Shown here piece after piece: positions 52,260 through 59,952 of a stretch of 64,000 nt of DNA. The DNA is from CAYRDC01 sp964422925 (GTDB lineage: Bacteria > Bacteroidota > Bacteroidia > Chitinophagales > S012-47), in NCBI GenBank assembly GCA_964422925.1, contig CAYRDC010000014.1, positions 3,532-67,531 on the forward strand. Reading direction: 5' to 3'. The stretch's first letter is position 1; every line of letters starts with the position of its first letter. The translations under genes and the position numbers were made by a program. The notes below the pieces were generated by a model, which worked only from the letters and a program-made list of their open reading frames with translations, made no database searches and was not told where the DNA came from.

Positions 52260-52865
52260 ATGTTTCGGTTTTTCGGCCTGTGCTTTCTCTTCATCCTGAT
52301 TGGCGGCCCTTCGCGGGCCCAGCAGGCCAATGCCCCGCGCTTTCATGCCTCGCTGCTGGCCGGCATCAATGCCACCCAAGTGGACGGGGACAACCTGGCC
52401 GGCTACCACAAAGGCGGCTGGAATGCCGGCCTCGGGGTGGACGCCACCCTGCATAAAGACCTTACCCTGGGCATGGAGCTGCTCTTTTCCCAAAAAGGCA
52501 GCCGCAGTACCATCCTGCCACCGGCCAGCAGCGTGAAACTGCTGATCAACTATGCCGAAATTCCCATCATGCTCCGCTACCACGACCGCAACGGGGCCAT
52601 CTTCGGGCTGGGGCTGAGCTACGGAGCTTACCTGAATCACAAGCAATGGCAGGGAGGGGTGCAGGTGCCCTCTGCCGATACCCTGCTTTTTGCCCGCGAC
52701 CTCGAAGGCCTGGCGGAATTCAGCTTACGGGTTACGGAGCATTTTTTCCTGAATGCCCGCTTCGGTTATTCCCTCATCCCCGTTGCCCGCTGGGGCATCA
52801 GCCGCTTTCGCCACCAGGCCGTGTATAACAATGTGCTGACCTTCCGGATGGGGTATGTCTTTTAA
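52260..52865 (+). CDS. Outer-membrane beta-barrel protein (porin/PorT family-like)
   Basis: A 201-residue protein with a signal peptide (MFRFFGLCFLFILIGGPSRAQQ) and alternating hydrophobic beta strands through its length: FHASLLAGINATQVDGD, GWNAGLGVDATL, LGMELLFSQKGS. It ends in an aromatic-terminated strand (NVLTFRMGYVF), as Bam substrates do. It fits the outer-membrane beta-barrel/PorT-like class; a role cannot be assigned. I choose ATG 52260; a TTG two codons upstream is also open. It is divergent from the 92-residue gene. Confidence 0.82.
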   Translation: MFRFFGLCFLFILIGGPSRAQQANAPRFHASLLAGINATQVDGDNLAGYHKGGWNAGLGVDATLHKDLTLGMELLFSQKGSRSTILPPASSVKLLINYAEIPIMLRYHDRNGAIFGLGLSYGAYLNHKQWQGGVQVPSADTLLFARDLEGLAEFSLRVTEHFFLNARFGYSLIPVARWGISRFRHQAVYNNVLTFRMGYVF

Positions 52866-52916
52866 GAAATACCTGCCTGAGGTTTTAGTTAATGAAGGGC
52901 GTGATGAGCCGGAATA

Positions 52917-53249
52917 TTACCTGTACCTGATCGCCACCCCCCGCGCCACCGGAATGCCCCCCAGTGCCCAGGGTATGTAGCCGAAGCTTACATTTATCAA
53001 GGCATCCGCGCCTTCCTCAACCGCTTTTTGTTTCAGCTTTCGCAATAAGGCCTTATTGCTGTGAAAAATACTCCCCGAAGCCTCAAGGTATGCCCATTCA
53101 GTGTATTCTTTGTCGGGAAGTGTGGTCATGTACACTTCAATATCATTGGTATCGGCCCGGGTGAGGTAAGCGGATTGAGTAGTCACGCAACCCGACAGCA
53201 TCCATGTGGCAAGTATGGAAAGCAGCAGCCCATTTGGAAGCGTTTTCAT
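52917..53249 (-). CDS. Small putative lipoprotein, 110 residues
   Basis: The signal peptide with lipobox is LLLSILATWMLSGC, Cys at about residue 21, so the mature protein should be lipid-anchored, most likely facing the periplasm. The mature part has a helical segment (KALLRKLKQKAVEEGADALINVSFGY) that resembles YbjQ/DUF4156-type small envelope proteins, with a GADA-x-I core. The specific role is unknown. It lies between KAS III and the beta-barrel gene, convergent with the latter. Confidence 0.72.
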   Translation of the reverse strand: MKTLPNGLLLSILATWMLSGCVTTQSAYLTRADTNDIEVYMTTLPDKEYTEWAYLEASGSIFHSNKALLRKLKQKAVEEGADALINVSFGYIPWALGGIPVARGVAIRYR

Positions 53250-53331
53250 AGCTGTGGTTTAGAAAACAAAACGTTTTGCAACGGAGATTGGTATGCACAA
53301 CGCATCGCGGGCGGGCCGGAGCACGAAACAT

Positions 53332-54417
53332 TTACTGAGGCATACGGTATATCATGGCATTGATATTCATGCCGGCCCCCACGGAGGCAAAGACAAGGGT
53401 ATCGCCCGGGTGAATCTGATGCCTGTCCAGTTTATTTTTTAAAATGAGGTCCAGCAAAGTAGGCAAAGTGGCTACCGATGAATTGCCCAGCCAGGAAATG
53501 GTCATGGGCATAACGCTTTCCGGCATTTCCACTCCGTCATACAGGGCATAGAGTCTTCTTAAAATGGCGTCATCCATTTTGCCGTTGGCCTGGTGGATCA
53601 GTACCTTATTAATTTCACGAAGTGGAACATTACACTTCTCCAGGCAATCCTTAATGGCCTGTGGCACAGTTTTCAACGCGTATTCATACAATTTACGGCC
53701 TTCCATTTTCAGGAATAATTCCCGGCCCTTGTAATCCGGATTATAAGATTTCCCCATCCTCAGCATCCTGGCGTGGGTCAGGGTATCCGAGCGGGTTTTA
53801 TGGGCAAGTATGCCAATGGGCGCTGGGTTTTCCCGGCCTTCCAGGATGACCGCGCCTGCACCGTCCGCGTAGATCATGCTGTCGCGGTCGTGCGGGTCGC
53901 ACACCCGCGAAAGCGTTTCCGCCCCGATCACAAGAATCTTTTTCGAATCGCCTGACTTTATATAATAATCCGCCTGGATCATACCCTGCAGCCAACCGGG
54001 ACAGCCAAAAGGGAGGTCATAAGCAATGGTATTGGGGTTTTCAATACCTAACCTGTGTTTAACCCTGGCCGCAATGGTCGGAACAAAATCGGAACGTTTG
54101 TTATCGGCCAGCACATCCCCGAAATTGTGGGCGACTATTATATAATCCAATGCTTCCTTATCAAAGTTTGCAGATTCAATGGCGTCTCTGGCCGCGTAAC
54201 AGGCAATATCAGAGGCAACCAAATGATCTTCCACATAGCGCCTCTCTTCAATAGCCGTTATCTCGTAAAACTTTTTAATGATTTCTTCATTGGTTTTGTC
54301 AAATTTTTTCCCGTCCGCGTCATAAAATTCATGGTTCAGGAAATCTTCATTCCTGACACGTTTTGTCGGGATGTAACTTCCGGTTCCGGCAATCACACTG
54401 TAAATGGTACCGCTCAT
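53332..54417 (-). CDS. 3-oxoacyl-ACP synthase III family protein
   Basis: A 361-residue thiolase-fold enzyme of the FabH class. The Cys-His-Asn triad is intact: Cys139 in DLPFGCPGW, His in LIHQANGKM, Asn in WLGNSSVATLP. It is somewhat longer than housekeeping FabH (about 320), with an insert near residues 30-60 (FYDADGKKFDKTNEEI), so it may start branched or special fatty acids or a polyketide-like lipid rather than be the main FabH. The start ATG 54417 is preferred; an in-frame ATG at 54426 adds three residues. Confidence 0.88.
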   Translation of the reverse strand: MSGTIYSVIAGTGSYIPTKRVRNEDFLNHEFYDADGKKFDKTNEEIIKKFYEITAIEERRYVEDHLVASDIACYAARDAIESANFDKEALDYIIVAHNFGDVLADNKRSDFVPTIAARVKHRLGIENPNTIAYDLPFGCPGWLQGMIQADYYIKSGDSKKILVIGAETLSRVCDPHDRDSMIYADGAGAVILEGRENPAPIGILAHKTRSDTLTHARMLRMGKSYNPDYKGRELFLKMEGRKLYEYALKTVPQAIKDCLEKCNVPLREINKVLIHQANGKMDDAILRRLYALYDGVEMPESVMPMTISWLGNSSVATLPTLLDLILKNKLDRHQIHPGDTLVFASVGAGMNINAMIYRMPQ

Positions 54418-54605
54418 AACTATCATTATTGACTCCTGGTCCGGCCCAGGATTTTACACTTGCAAAAGGCTATGGTAATTTTTTGCCCAGGCCGGTAAAA
54501 CAAGCAAATTTACTGAAAAGATGAAAGGACAGCTATTCCGGACTTTCCCGGAATACACAGGATGGCAGCTTTCAGCTATTTTTTCTTTTGTCGACATTTT
54601 GACAT

Positions 54606-54633
54606 TTGGGGCTTTTTTTAACCGGTAAGTTTG
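54606..54633 (+). promoter_or_regulatory. Promoter of the phosphate transporter gene
   Basis: TTG (54606-54608), 17-nt spacer, TAAGTTTG (54626-54633): a full consensus. Only 5 nt separate it from ATG 54639, so the mRNA should be leaderless or almost so. Confidence 0.7.
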
Positions 54634-54638
54634 CGCCC

Positions 54639-55766
54639 ATGATTTGGATGGTATTGTTCACAGCCGCCTGCTTTCTGGCATACAGCAACGGGGCCAACGA
54701 CAATTTCAAAGGGGTGGCCACGCTTTTCGGCAGCGGAACCACCCGGTACCGGGTCGCGATCACCTGGGCCACGGCCATGACCTTTCTGGGTTCCATCGCG
54801 GCCATATTCCTGGCCGGTGCGCTGGTGAAAAACTTTTCGGGTAAGGGCCTGGTCCCGGACGCTTTGCTGCAATCCCCTGAATTTGCCGTGTCCATTGCGC
54901 TGGGTGCGGGCATTACGGTTTACCTGGCCACCCACATCGGCATGCCGGTTTCCACAACCCACGCGCTGGTTGGTTCTTTATTCGGAAGCGGAGTGGTTGC
55001 CGTGGGCAGCACGTTTCATTTTACCCGTTTGGTAAGCGTTTTTTTAGTGCCACTCATTGCCAGTCCTTTGCTGGCCGCGGGGATTAGCCTGGTTGCCTAC
55101 CTCTTTTTCAGAAGAGCGCGACAGGCAGCCGGGGTTACCAAAGAAAGTTGTGTATGCATAGGCAATGAATACAGGCACGTGGCGCAGGCGGACCTTCAGG
55201 ATCAATCTGTGGCTTTGGAGGCCGTGCCTCAATTATCGCTGAAAGCTGCCACCCGGCAGGAATGTGTCGAGGTGTACCGGGGCCGGTTTCTGGGCGTGAG
55301 CGCGCAAAAACTGCTGGATGTGGCACACTATGCCAGCGCGGGAGCGGTGAGCTTTGCCCGCGGCCTGAACGACACGCCCAAAATTGCCGGACTGCTGCTT
55401 GTTATCGGTGCACTGAACATTACCTGGGGCATGGCAGCCCTTGCCGCGGCCATAGCTGCTGGCGGTTTGCTGAATGCCCGCAAAGTGGGCGAAACCGTAG
55501 CCCGGAAGATCACGCCCATGAATCCCGGGCAGGGATTCACGGCCAACCTCGTTACCAGCCTGCTGGTGACCACCGCCAGCATACATGGGCTGCCCGTATC
55601 GACCACCCATGTATCAGTGGGCGCCATCTTTGGCATCGGCACCGTAACCCGTAAAGCCAATGTTAAAGTGATCCGCAACATCCTCCTGTCCTGGCTGCTC
55701 ACCTTGCCGGTGGGCGCGCTAATCAGCGCAGCGGTGTACTGGACGCTGCATCATATTCCCGCATAA
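54639..55766 (+). CDS. pitA: Inorganic phosphate transporter, PiT family
   Basis: A 375-residue permease with duplicated halves. The signature GANDNFKGVATLFGSG stands in the first half and RGLNDTPKIAGLLL in the second. PVSTTHALVGSLFGSG and PVSTTHVSVGAIFGIG are the repeated halves' motifs. About ten membrane helices are predicted, with a hydrophilic loop between the halves (about 150-205). It moves metal-phosphate with protons or sodium. The ATG at 54639 fits the promoter position; a TTG at 54606 is inside the -33 box and is not the start. Confidence 0.9.
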   Translation: MIWMVLFTAACFLAYSNGANDNFKGVATLFGSGTTRYRVAITWATAMTFLGSIAAIFLAGALVKNFSGKGLVPDALLQSPEFAVSIALGAGITVYLATHIGMPVSTTHALVGSLFGSGVVAVGSTFHFTRLVSVFLVPLIASPLLAAGISLVAYLFFRRARQAAGVTKESCVCIGNEYRHVAQADLQDQSVALEAVPQLSLKAATRQECVEVYRGRFLGVSAQKLLDVAHYASAGAVSFARGLNDTPKIAGLLLVIGALNITWGMAALAAAIAAGGLLNARKVGETVARKITPMNPGQGFTANLVTSLLVTTASIHGLPVSTTHVSVGAIFGIGTVTRKANVKVIRNILLSWLLTLPVGALISAAVYWTLHHIPA

Positions 55767-55815
55767 ACGGACGCGGGACAAAAACACAACAACCGCGAAT
55801 GTATGGATTCCGGTA

Positions 55816-56847
55816 TTATTGAAATAGGGATCCAATCGCTCCTGGTGGTCTGTGCCCCAAGTGCTCGAAGGCTTTGGGAGTAGCTTCGCGGCCGCGCGGG
55901 GTGCGCTTCAGGTAGCCTTCCATGATGAGAAAGGGTTCGTACACTTCCTCGATGGTGCCGGGCTCCTCGCCCACCGCGGTGGCAATGGTGTTGATGCCCA
56001 CCGGGCCCCCGCTGAATTTCTCGATGATGGCCGCCAGGATTTTATTATCCATTTCATCGAGGCCATGCTCGTCCACATGCAGGGCTTCGAGGCCATACTG
56101 TGCCATAGCACGGTCGATACGGCCGTCACCTTTCACCTGGGCAAAATCGCGGATGCGCCTCAGCAGCGCGTTGGCAATACGTGGGGTGCCCCGGCTGCGG
56201 CCGGCAATCTCCGTGGCGGCATCATCGGTGATTTCCGTTCCGAGTATCCCGGCCGAACGTTTCACAATCTGCTCCAGCACACTAACCGGGTAATAGTCGA
56301 ACCGGAAGGTGATGCCGAAGCGTGAGCGCAGGGGAGCCGAAAGCAGCCCGCTTCGGGTGGTGGCTCCCACCATGGTGAAGGGATTCAGTTTTAACTGGAT
56401 GGAACGCGCGCTGGGCCCGGAGTCAAGCATGATGTCGATGCAGTAATCTTCCATGGCCGCGTAGAGGTATTCCTCCACCGTGGTGCTCAGGCGGTGGATT
56501 TCGTCAATGAAGAGCACATCCTTTTCCTGCAGGTTGGTGAGCAGCCCCGCCAGGTCAGCCGGTTTTTCCAGTACCGGTCCGCTGGTGACGCGGATGTTCA
56601 CGCCCAGTTCGTTGGCAATGATATGCGCGAGGGTGGTTTTACCCAGGCCTGGGGGGCCGTGCAAAAGCACATGGTCCATGGCTTCGCCCCGCTGCCGGGC
56701 TGCCTGAATGAACACCTTCAGGTTGTCCACCATTTTGGATTGCCCGAAAAACTCGGTAAAAGCATGCGGACGCAATACCTGCTCAAGCTCCTGCTCTTCC
56801 CGTGAAAGCCGGCCGCCCGCTGGATCCAGATGTTCGTTGCGGTCCAT
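55816..56847 (-). CDS. ruvB: Holliday junction branch migration ATPase RuvB
   Basis: A 343-residue AAA+ motor of RuvAB. Walker A is GPPGLGKTTLA, Walker B is VLFIDEIHRL, sensor 1 is GATTRSGLLSAPLRSRFG, and a C-terminal winged helix ends in EPFLIMEGYLKRTPRGREAT. I place the start at ATG 56847 (MDRNEHL), the normal length; an upstream in-frame ATG at 56898 is beyond the predicted promoter. Divergent from icd. Confidence 0.96.
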   Translation of the reverse strand: MDRNEHLDPAGGRLSREEQELEQVLRPHAFTEFFGQSKMVDNLKVFIQAARQRGEAMDHVLLHGPPGLGKTTLAHIIANELGVNIRVTSGPVLEKPADLAGLLTNLQEKDVLFIDEIHRLSTTVEEYLYAAMEDYCIDIMLDSGPSARSIQLKLNPFTMVGATTRSGLLSAPLRSRFGITFRFDYYPVSVLEQIVKRSAGILGTEITDDAATEIAGRSRGTPRIANALLRRIRDFAQVKGDGRIDRAMAQYGLEALHVDEHGLDEMDNKILAAIIEKFSGGPVGINTIATAVGEEPGTIEEVYEPFLIMEGYLKRTPRGREATPKAFEHLGHRPPGAIGSLFQ

Positions 56848-56852
56848 CGTTG

Positions 56853-56880
56853 CGAAGTTAAAATAAGTGGCGGGTAGCAA
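56853..56880 (-). promoter_or_regulatory. Promoter of ruvB
   Basis: Minus-strand TTG (56878-56880), 17-nt spacer, TAACTTCG (56853-56860), one mismatch in the -7 box. It ends 5 nt before ATG 56847 and supports this start and a leaderless message. Confidence 0.45.
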
Positions 56881-56948
56881 AAAGGACGTATTGTTCACAA
56901 GGCGGTTTCCGGTACTGGATTTGCCATTCGGTTCTGCACCGGTTTGCC

Positions 56949-56956
56949 TAACTTTG
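56949..56956 (+). promoter_or_regulatory. -7 element of icd
   Basis: TAACTTTG, a full match, 38 nt before ATG 56995. A TTG lies 25 nt upstream, slightly beyond the usual spacing. Confidence 0.45.
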
Positions 56957-56994
56957 CGCCAAATTTTTGTGACACCCTTAAAGAATCAGAACAA

Positions 56995-58215
56995 ATGAGC
57001 GCAGAAAAAATCACCATGCAAGACGGTCGGCTCAGGGTTCCGGACCATCCCATCATTCCTTTTATTGAAGGAGACGGTATCGGACCGGACATCTGGGCCG
57101 CAGCAGTCCGTGTGTTTGATGCGGCCGTTGAAAAAGCCTACGGAGGCAACAGGCGCATCGAATGGAAAGAAGTGTTCGCGGGCGACAAATCCCATAACAT
57201 GAACGGGGAATGGCTGCCGCAGGAAACCCTCGACACCATTGCCGAATACCTGGTGGCCATCAAGGGACCGCTGACCACCCCTATTGGCGGAGGCATCCGT
57301 TCGCTCAATGTGGCCCTGCGCCAGCAACTCGACCTTTTTGCCTGCGTGCGGCCCGTGCGTTGGTTCCGGGGCGTACCCTCCCCGGTCAAACGCCCCGACC
57401 TGGTGGATATGATTATTTTCCGGGAAAACACTGAAGACATTTATGCCGGCATTGAATGGCTGGACGGGACAGAGGAAGTGGAGAAAGTGAAAAATTTCCT
57501 GATCCATGAAATGGGTGTTAAAAAAATACGCTTCCCGAATACCACTTCCATTGGCATCAAACCGGTGTCGCGCGAAGGCACCGAGCGCCTGGTGCGGGCA
57601 GCCATCAACCACGCCCTGAAGCACAACCTGAAATCCGTTACCCTGGTGCACAAGGGCAACATCATGAAATTCACCGAAGGCAAATTCCGCGACTGGGGCT
57701 ACGAGCTGGCCAAACGCGAGTTCGGGGCGGTGGATTATGAAGGCGGGCCCTGGCAGATCATCCGCCAGGACGGCAGGGAGCTCATCATCAAGGACGTGAT
57801 AGCTGACGCCTTCCTGCAGCAAATCCTCACCCGCCCGGCCGAATATGACGTGATTGCCACGCTGAACCTGAACGGGGATTACATCAGCGATGCCCTGGCA
57901 GCTTCAGTGGGCGGCATCGGTATTGCCCCGGGCGCCAATATCAACTACGAAACCGGGGTGGCCATTTTCGAAGCCACGCACGGTACCGCTCCCAAGTATG
58001 CGGGGCAGGACAAGGTGAACCCCAGTTCGCTCATTCTTTCGGGCGTGATGATGCTTGAATACCTGGGCTGGCAGGAAGCGGCCGACCTTATCGTCAAAGG
58101 CATTGAAGGGGCCATTGGCGCCAAACGGGTGACCTATGATTTCCACCGCCTGATGGAGGGCGCCACCCTGCTGAAATGTTCCGAATACGGTTCGGAAATC
58201 ATCAGCCGGATGTGA
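56995..58215 (+). CDS. icd: Isocitrate dehydrogenase (NADP-type, IDH I)
   Basis: A 406-residue TCA-cycle enzyme that oxidises isocitrate to 2-oxoglutarate. IPFIEGDGIGPDIW starts the nucleotide domain. The substrate loop has ITTPIGGGIRSLN-like sequence (LTTPIGGGIRSLNVALRQ), RENTEDIYAGIEW and the metal-site NLNGDYISDALAA. FEATHGTAPKYAG with the following K-x-N-P-S-S fits NADP users of this group. ATG 56995 gives MSAEKITMQDG; the in-frame extension to 56944 lies in the promoter. It is followed by a strong terminator. Confidence 0.95.
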   Translation: MSAEKITMQDGRLRVPDHPIIPFIEGDGIGPDIWAAAVRVFDAAVEKAYGGNRRIEWKEVFAGDKSHNMNGEWLPQETLDTIAEYLVAIKGPLTTPIGGGIRSLNVALRQQLDLFACVRPVRWFRGVPSPVKRPDLVDMIIFRENTEDIYAGIEWLDGTEEVEKVKNFLIHEMGVKKIRFPNTTSIGIKPVSREGTERLVRAAINHALKHNLKSVTLVHKGNIMKFTEGKFRDWGYELAKREFGAVDYEGGPWQIIRQDGRELIIKDVIADAFLQQILTRPAEYDVIATLNLNGDYISDALAASVGGIGIAPGANINYETGVAIFEATHGTAPKYAGQDKVNPSSLILSGVMMLEYLGWQEAADLIVKGIEGAIGAKRVTYDFHRLMEGATLLKCSEYGSEIISRM

Positions 58216-58238
58216 CGGACAAACCATTGAAAAAGCAG

Positions 58239-58263
58239 AAAGGGCCCCAGCGGGCCCTTTTTA
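58239..58263 (+). terminator. Terminator of icd
   Basis: Stem AAAGGGCCC / GGGCCCTTT, loop CAGC, then TTTTA. It begins 23 nt after the icd stop. Confidence 0.9.
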
Positions 58264-58424
58264 TTTTGGCTACGGTATAGGATGACGGACGGATATCACA
58301 ACGGGCACACCCCCCTCCGCCTCGGAAGGCAGTTTATAAGACCCTGAATCAGGTCCCACGCTGATGCAAGGTAAACCGGCCTTATCCGGAACCCTTTGAT
58401 TAGCAAGGACGCATAACCTTCGAG

Positions 58425-58445
58425 ATGCTGAATCAAGTTCAGCAT
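58425..58445. repeat. Palindromic repeat of the ATGCTGAA...TTCAGCAT type
   Basis: ATGCTGAA, TCAAG, TTCAGCAT: an 8-bp perfect stem. This motif is a familiar dispersed intergenic repeat in many bacterial genomes and lies right at the beginning of the accessory region. Confidence 0.6.
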
Positions 58446-58467
58446 GACGAAAAAATATATATGCTTG

Positions 58468-58482
58468 GCGCACACTGTGCGC
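58468..58482. repeat. 15-nt palindrome
   Basis: GCGCACA, C, TGTGCGC: perfect 7-bp arms. Function unknown. Confidence 0.5.
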
Positions 58483-58924
58483 TCCCGGCATGTAACGCAT
58501 ACCGTTGTTCCCCTGCATCCCGCGGGACAAGCCTGCCCACGGGCGGATATGTGACATCCGGGCCGTAATCTATCACGGAGGCGTGTCACAAATGCTTTGT
58601 CCTGTTTCTTCCCCTGTCTAACCTGTGCTTCTCCACCATCCTACATGCCCAGGTCTCCCTCGCCCGCGGGGGACATTCATTGCCCTATGTGGAAGGCCGG
58701 CAGGAAAACCCAGAAATGCCGAGTCAGCTCCCTGCCGATTACAGGAAACTCATCCATGGAAAGATTAAACGGCCTGCTGAAAAATTACGCCTGGAAACGG
58801 GCCGGCCGGAGCGTTAAGAAAAACATACTGTCCGAGTGGCGTCTGAGGCGACACGAGTTTATGTTTTTCAGCGGAGGACGTGCGCGTTTCAGTAATTCTT
58901 CAGCCAGCCTTGAACTTTTCTTTG

Positions 58925-58958
58925 GTTCTATCTTTTGGTTCAAGCCAAAAGAAAGAAC
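58925..58958. repeat. Hairpin with CTTTTGG/CCAAAAG core
   Basis: CTTTTGG, loop TTCAAG, CCAAAAG, extended by outer GTTCT/AGAAC arms with a small internal bulge. It is one of three hairpins in 140 nt. Confidence 0.5.
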
Positions 58959-58994
58959 ACCCAAAAGGCAATGTGGCATGACGGGGTTGATTGG

Positions 58995-59030
58995 TGTGGC
59001 GCTTGGCGCCCGCGGGCGCCAAGCGCCACA
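58995..59030. repeat. 36-nt perfect palindrome
   Basis: TGTGGCGCTTGGCGCC, CGCG, GGCGCCAAGCGCCACA: every base pairs. It is far more GC-rich than the surrounding DNA. A further 7-bp hairpin follows at 59043-59065. Confidence 0.75.
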
Positions 59031-59183
59031 AACACTTTCTCTGGCTTACGTTTGCAAAGTAAGCCTTAAACAAACACTTCTCATTACTACCATTACCTCC
59101 CTCACGCGGCAAACCGGTGAAAACACATCTTATGGTTTTGCAGAAACCAATTATTTTTTTTTAGGGAATATTAACTAGCTTTG

Positions 59184-59321
59184 AGATATGGGCATCCAGG
59201 CAACAGCAGAACCACGGAAATCTATACGCACGTAAGCAATCATGCCCTGCGCAGAATAAGGAGTTCGTTAGACCAGATTATGGAAGATAAAACACTGAAT
59301 AACAAAATATTAAACAAGTGA
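59184..59321 (+). pseudogene. C-terminal remnant of a tyrosine recombinase/integrase
   Basis: An open frame with no start ends at TGA 59319-59321 and reads GHPGNSRTTEIYTHVSNHAL, then RRIRSSLDQI. This matches the last catalytic segment of phage/integron-type tyrosine recombinases: the His of LGH, and the nucleophile Tyr in TTEIYTHVS, followed by the usual I-x-S-x-L/F-D. The rest of the gene (about 250 codons) is gone. It lies at the left side of the restriction-modification locus and is the only sign of an integration enzyme for the island. Confidence 0.75.
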
Positions 59322-59368
59322 CGCACATTGGAATATAAAGCGCATTGCTCTTTATACAGACGTTATGT
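59322..59368 (+). repeat. Possible attC-like remnant after the integrase fragment
   Basis: Starts CGCACATTGG directly after the TGA, has the stem TATAAAG (59334-59340) / CTTTATA (59350-59356) and ends ACGTTATGT. The order resembles the start of the sequence at 63938 (CGCACCC, then ATTG, then ATAAGC). The core does not match the standard attC consensus, so this is tentative. Confidence 0.25.
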
Positions 59369-59466
59369 TCAATAATCCGCCAAAAGAAAAAATTAAAAAA
59401 AGGATAGAGACGTTCTTCCTATGAAACTAACGAGCGTACAGATACGACAGGACTTTAAGCAAGCAC

Positions 59467-59497
59467 TTGTGGACTGACAAAAACAAAAATATCTTTG
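59467..59497 (+). promoter_or_regulatory. Promoter of the Vsr-like gene
   Basis: TTG (59467-59469), 20-nt spacer, TATCTTTG (59490-59497): a full consensus. Only 4 nt before ATG 59502, so the mRNA should be leaderless. Confidence 0.68.
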
Positions 59498-59501
59498 CCC
59501 T

Positions 59502-59936
59502 ATGGCTGACCACTTGACTAAAGAACAAAGACGAAAAAATATGCAAGCCATCAGATCAAAGGGGTCAAAAATCGAGACCCGACTTGCAAAAGAACTTTGG
59601 GCAAGAGGACACAGGTACCGAAAAAACCACAAAAATACATTTGGGAAACCCGACATAGTTTTTGTCGGACTTAAAATTGCGGTTTTTTGCGACAGTGAGT
59701 TCTGGCACGGCAAGGACTGGAACAAAAGAAAAAATGACATCAAAAGCAATAAGGACTTTTGGTTACCAAAAATTGAGCGGAACATTCAACGAGACAAAGA
59801 GGTCAATCAACAACTAAAAAAGCAAGGATGGACAGTCATTCGGTTTTGGGGAAAAGACATTGAAAAGCACCTTGACACCTGCGTTGAAACGGTTGAACGC
59901 GAAATCAAAAAGAAACGCAAGGGATCTCCAAATTAA
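59502..59936 (+). CDS. vsr: Very short patch repair (Vsr) family endonuclease, variant without zinc cysteines
   Basis: A 144-residue nuclease of the Vsr fold. Matches are MQAIRSKGSKIETRLAKELWARGHRYRKN, GKPDIVFVG with the catalytic Asp, and FWHGKDW. In classical Vsr the zinc site uses Cys and His around G-C-F-W-H-x-x-x-C; here the stretch is DSEFWHGKDW, without the cysteines. Vsr cuts at T:G mismatches made by deamination of 5-methylcytosine, which fits its place beside a cytosine-C5 methyltransferase. The REase gene starts 16 nt downstream. Confidence 0.88.
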   Translation: MADHLTKEQRRKNMQAIRSKGSKIETRLAKELWARGHRYRKNHKNTFGKPDIVFVGLKIAVFCDSEFWHGKDWNKRKNDIKSNKDFWLPKIERNIQRDKEVNQQLKKQGWTVIRFWGKDIEKHLDTCVETVEREIKKKRKGSPN

Positions 59937-59940
59937 ATTC

Positions 59941-59948
59941 TAATTTTG
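59941..59948 (+). promoter_or_regulatory. -7 element directly before the restriction endonuclease gene
   Basis: TAATTTTG is a full match, 4 nt before ATG 59953. No TTG lies at the right distance, so it may be weak or need an activator. Confidence 0.4.
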
Positions 59949-59952
59949 TACA

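Larger units (their letters stand above)
58264..59183. other. Non-coding accessory region with dispersed palindromes and no credible gene
   Basis: About 920 nt without a gene I can support. Frames open here show no domain and are interrupted by palindromes. It holds a 21-nt palindrome (58425-58445), a 15-nt palindrome (58468-58482), a long hairpin (58925-58958), the 36-nt perfect palindrome (58995-59030), and a further hairpin at 59043-59065 (GGCTTAC/GTAAGCC). It looks like accumulated intergenic repeats at the border between core genome and accessory island. Confidence 0.6.

Noticed and set aside
58597..59178. 193-codon open frame in the spacer after icd
   Set aside because: Composition is odd, it runs through a 36-nt palindrome and other hairpins, and it contains no domain. 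It is best seen as translated repeat sequence.
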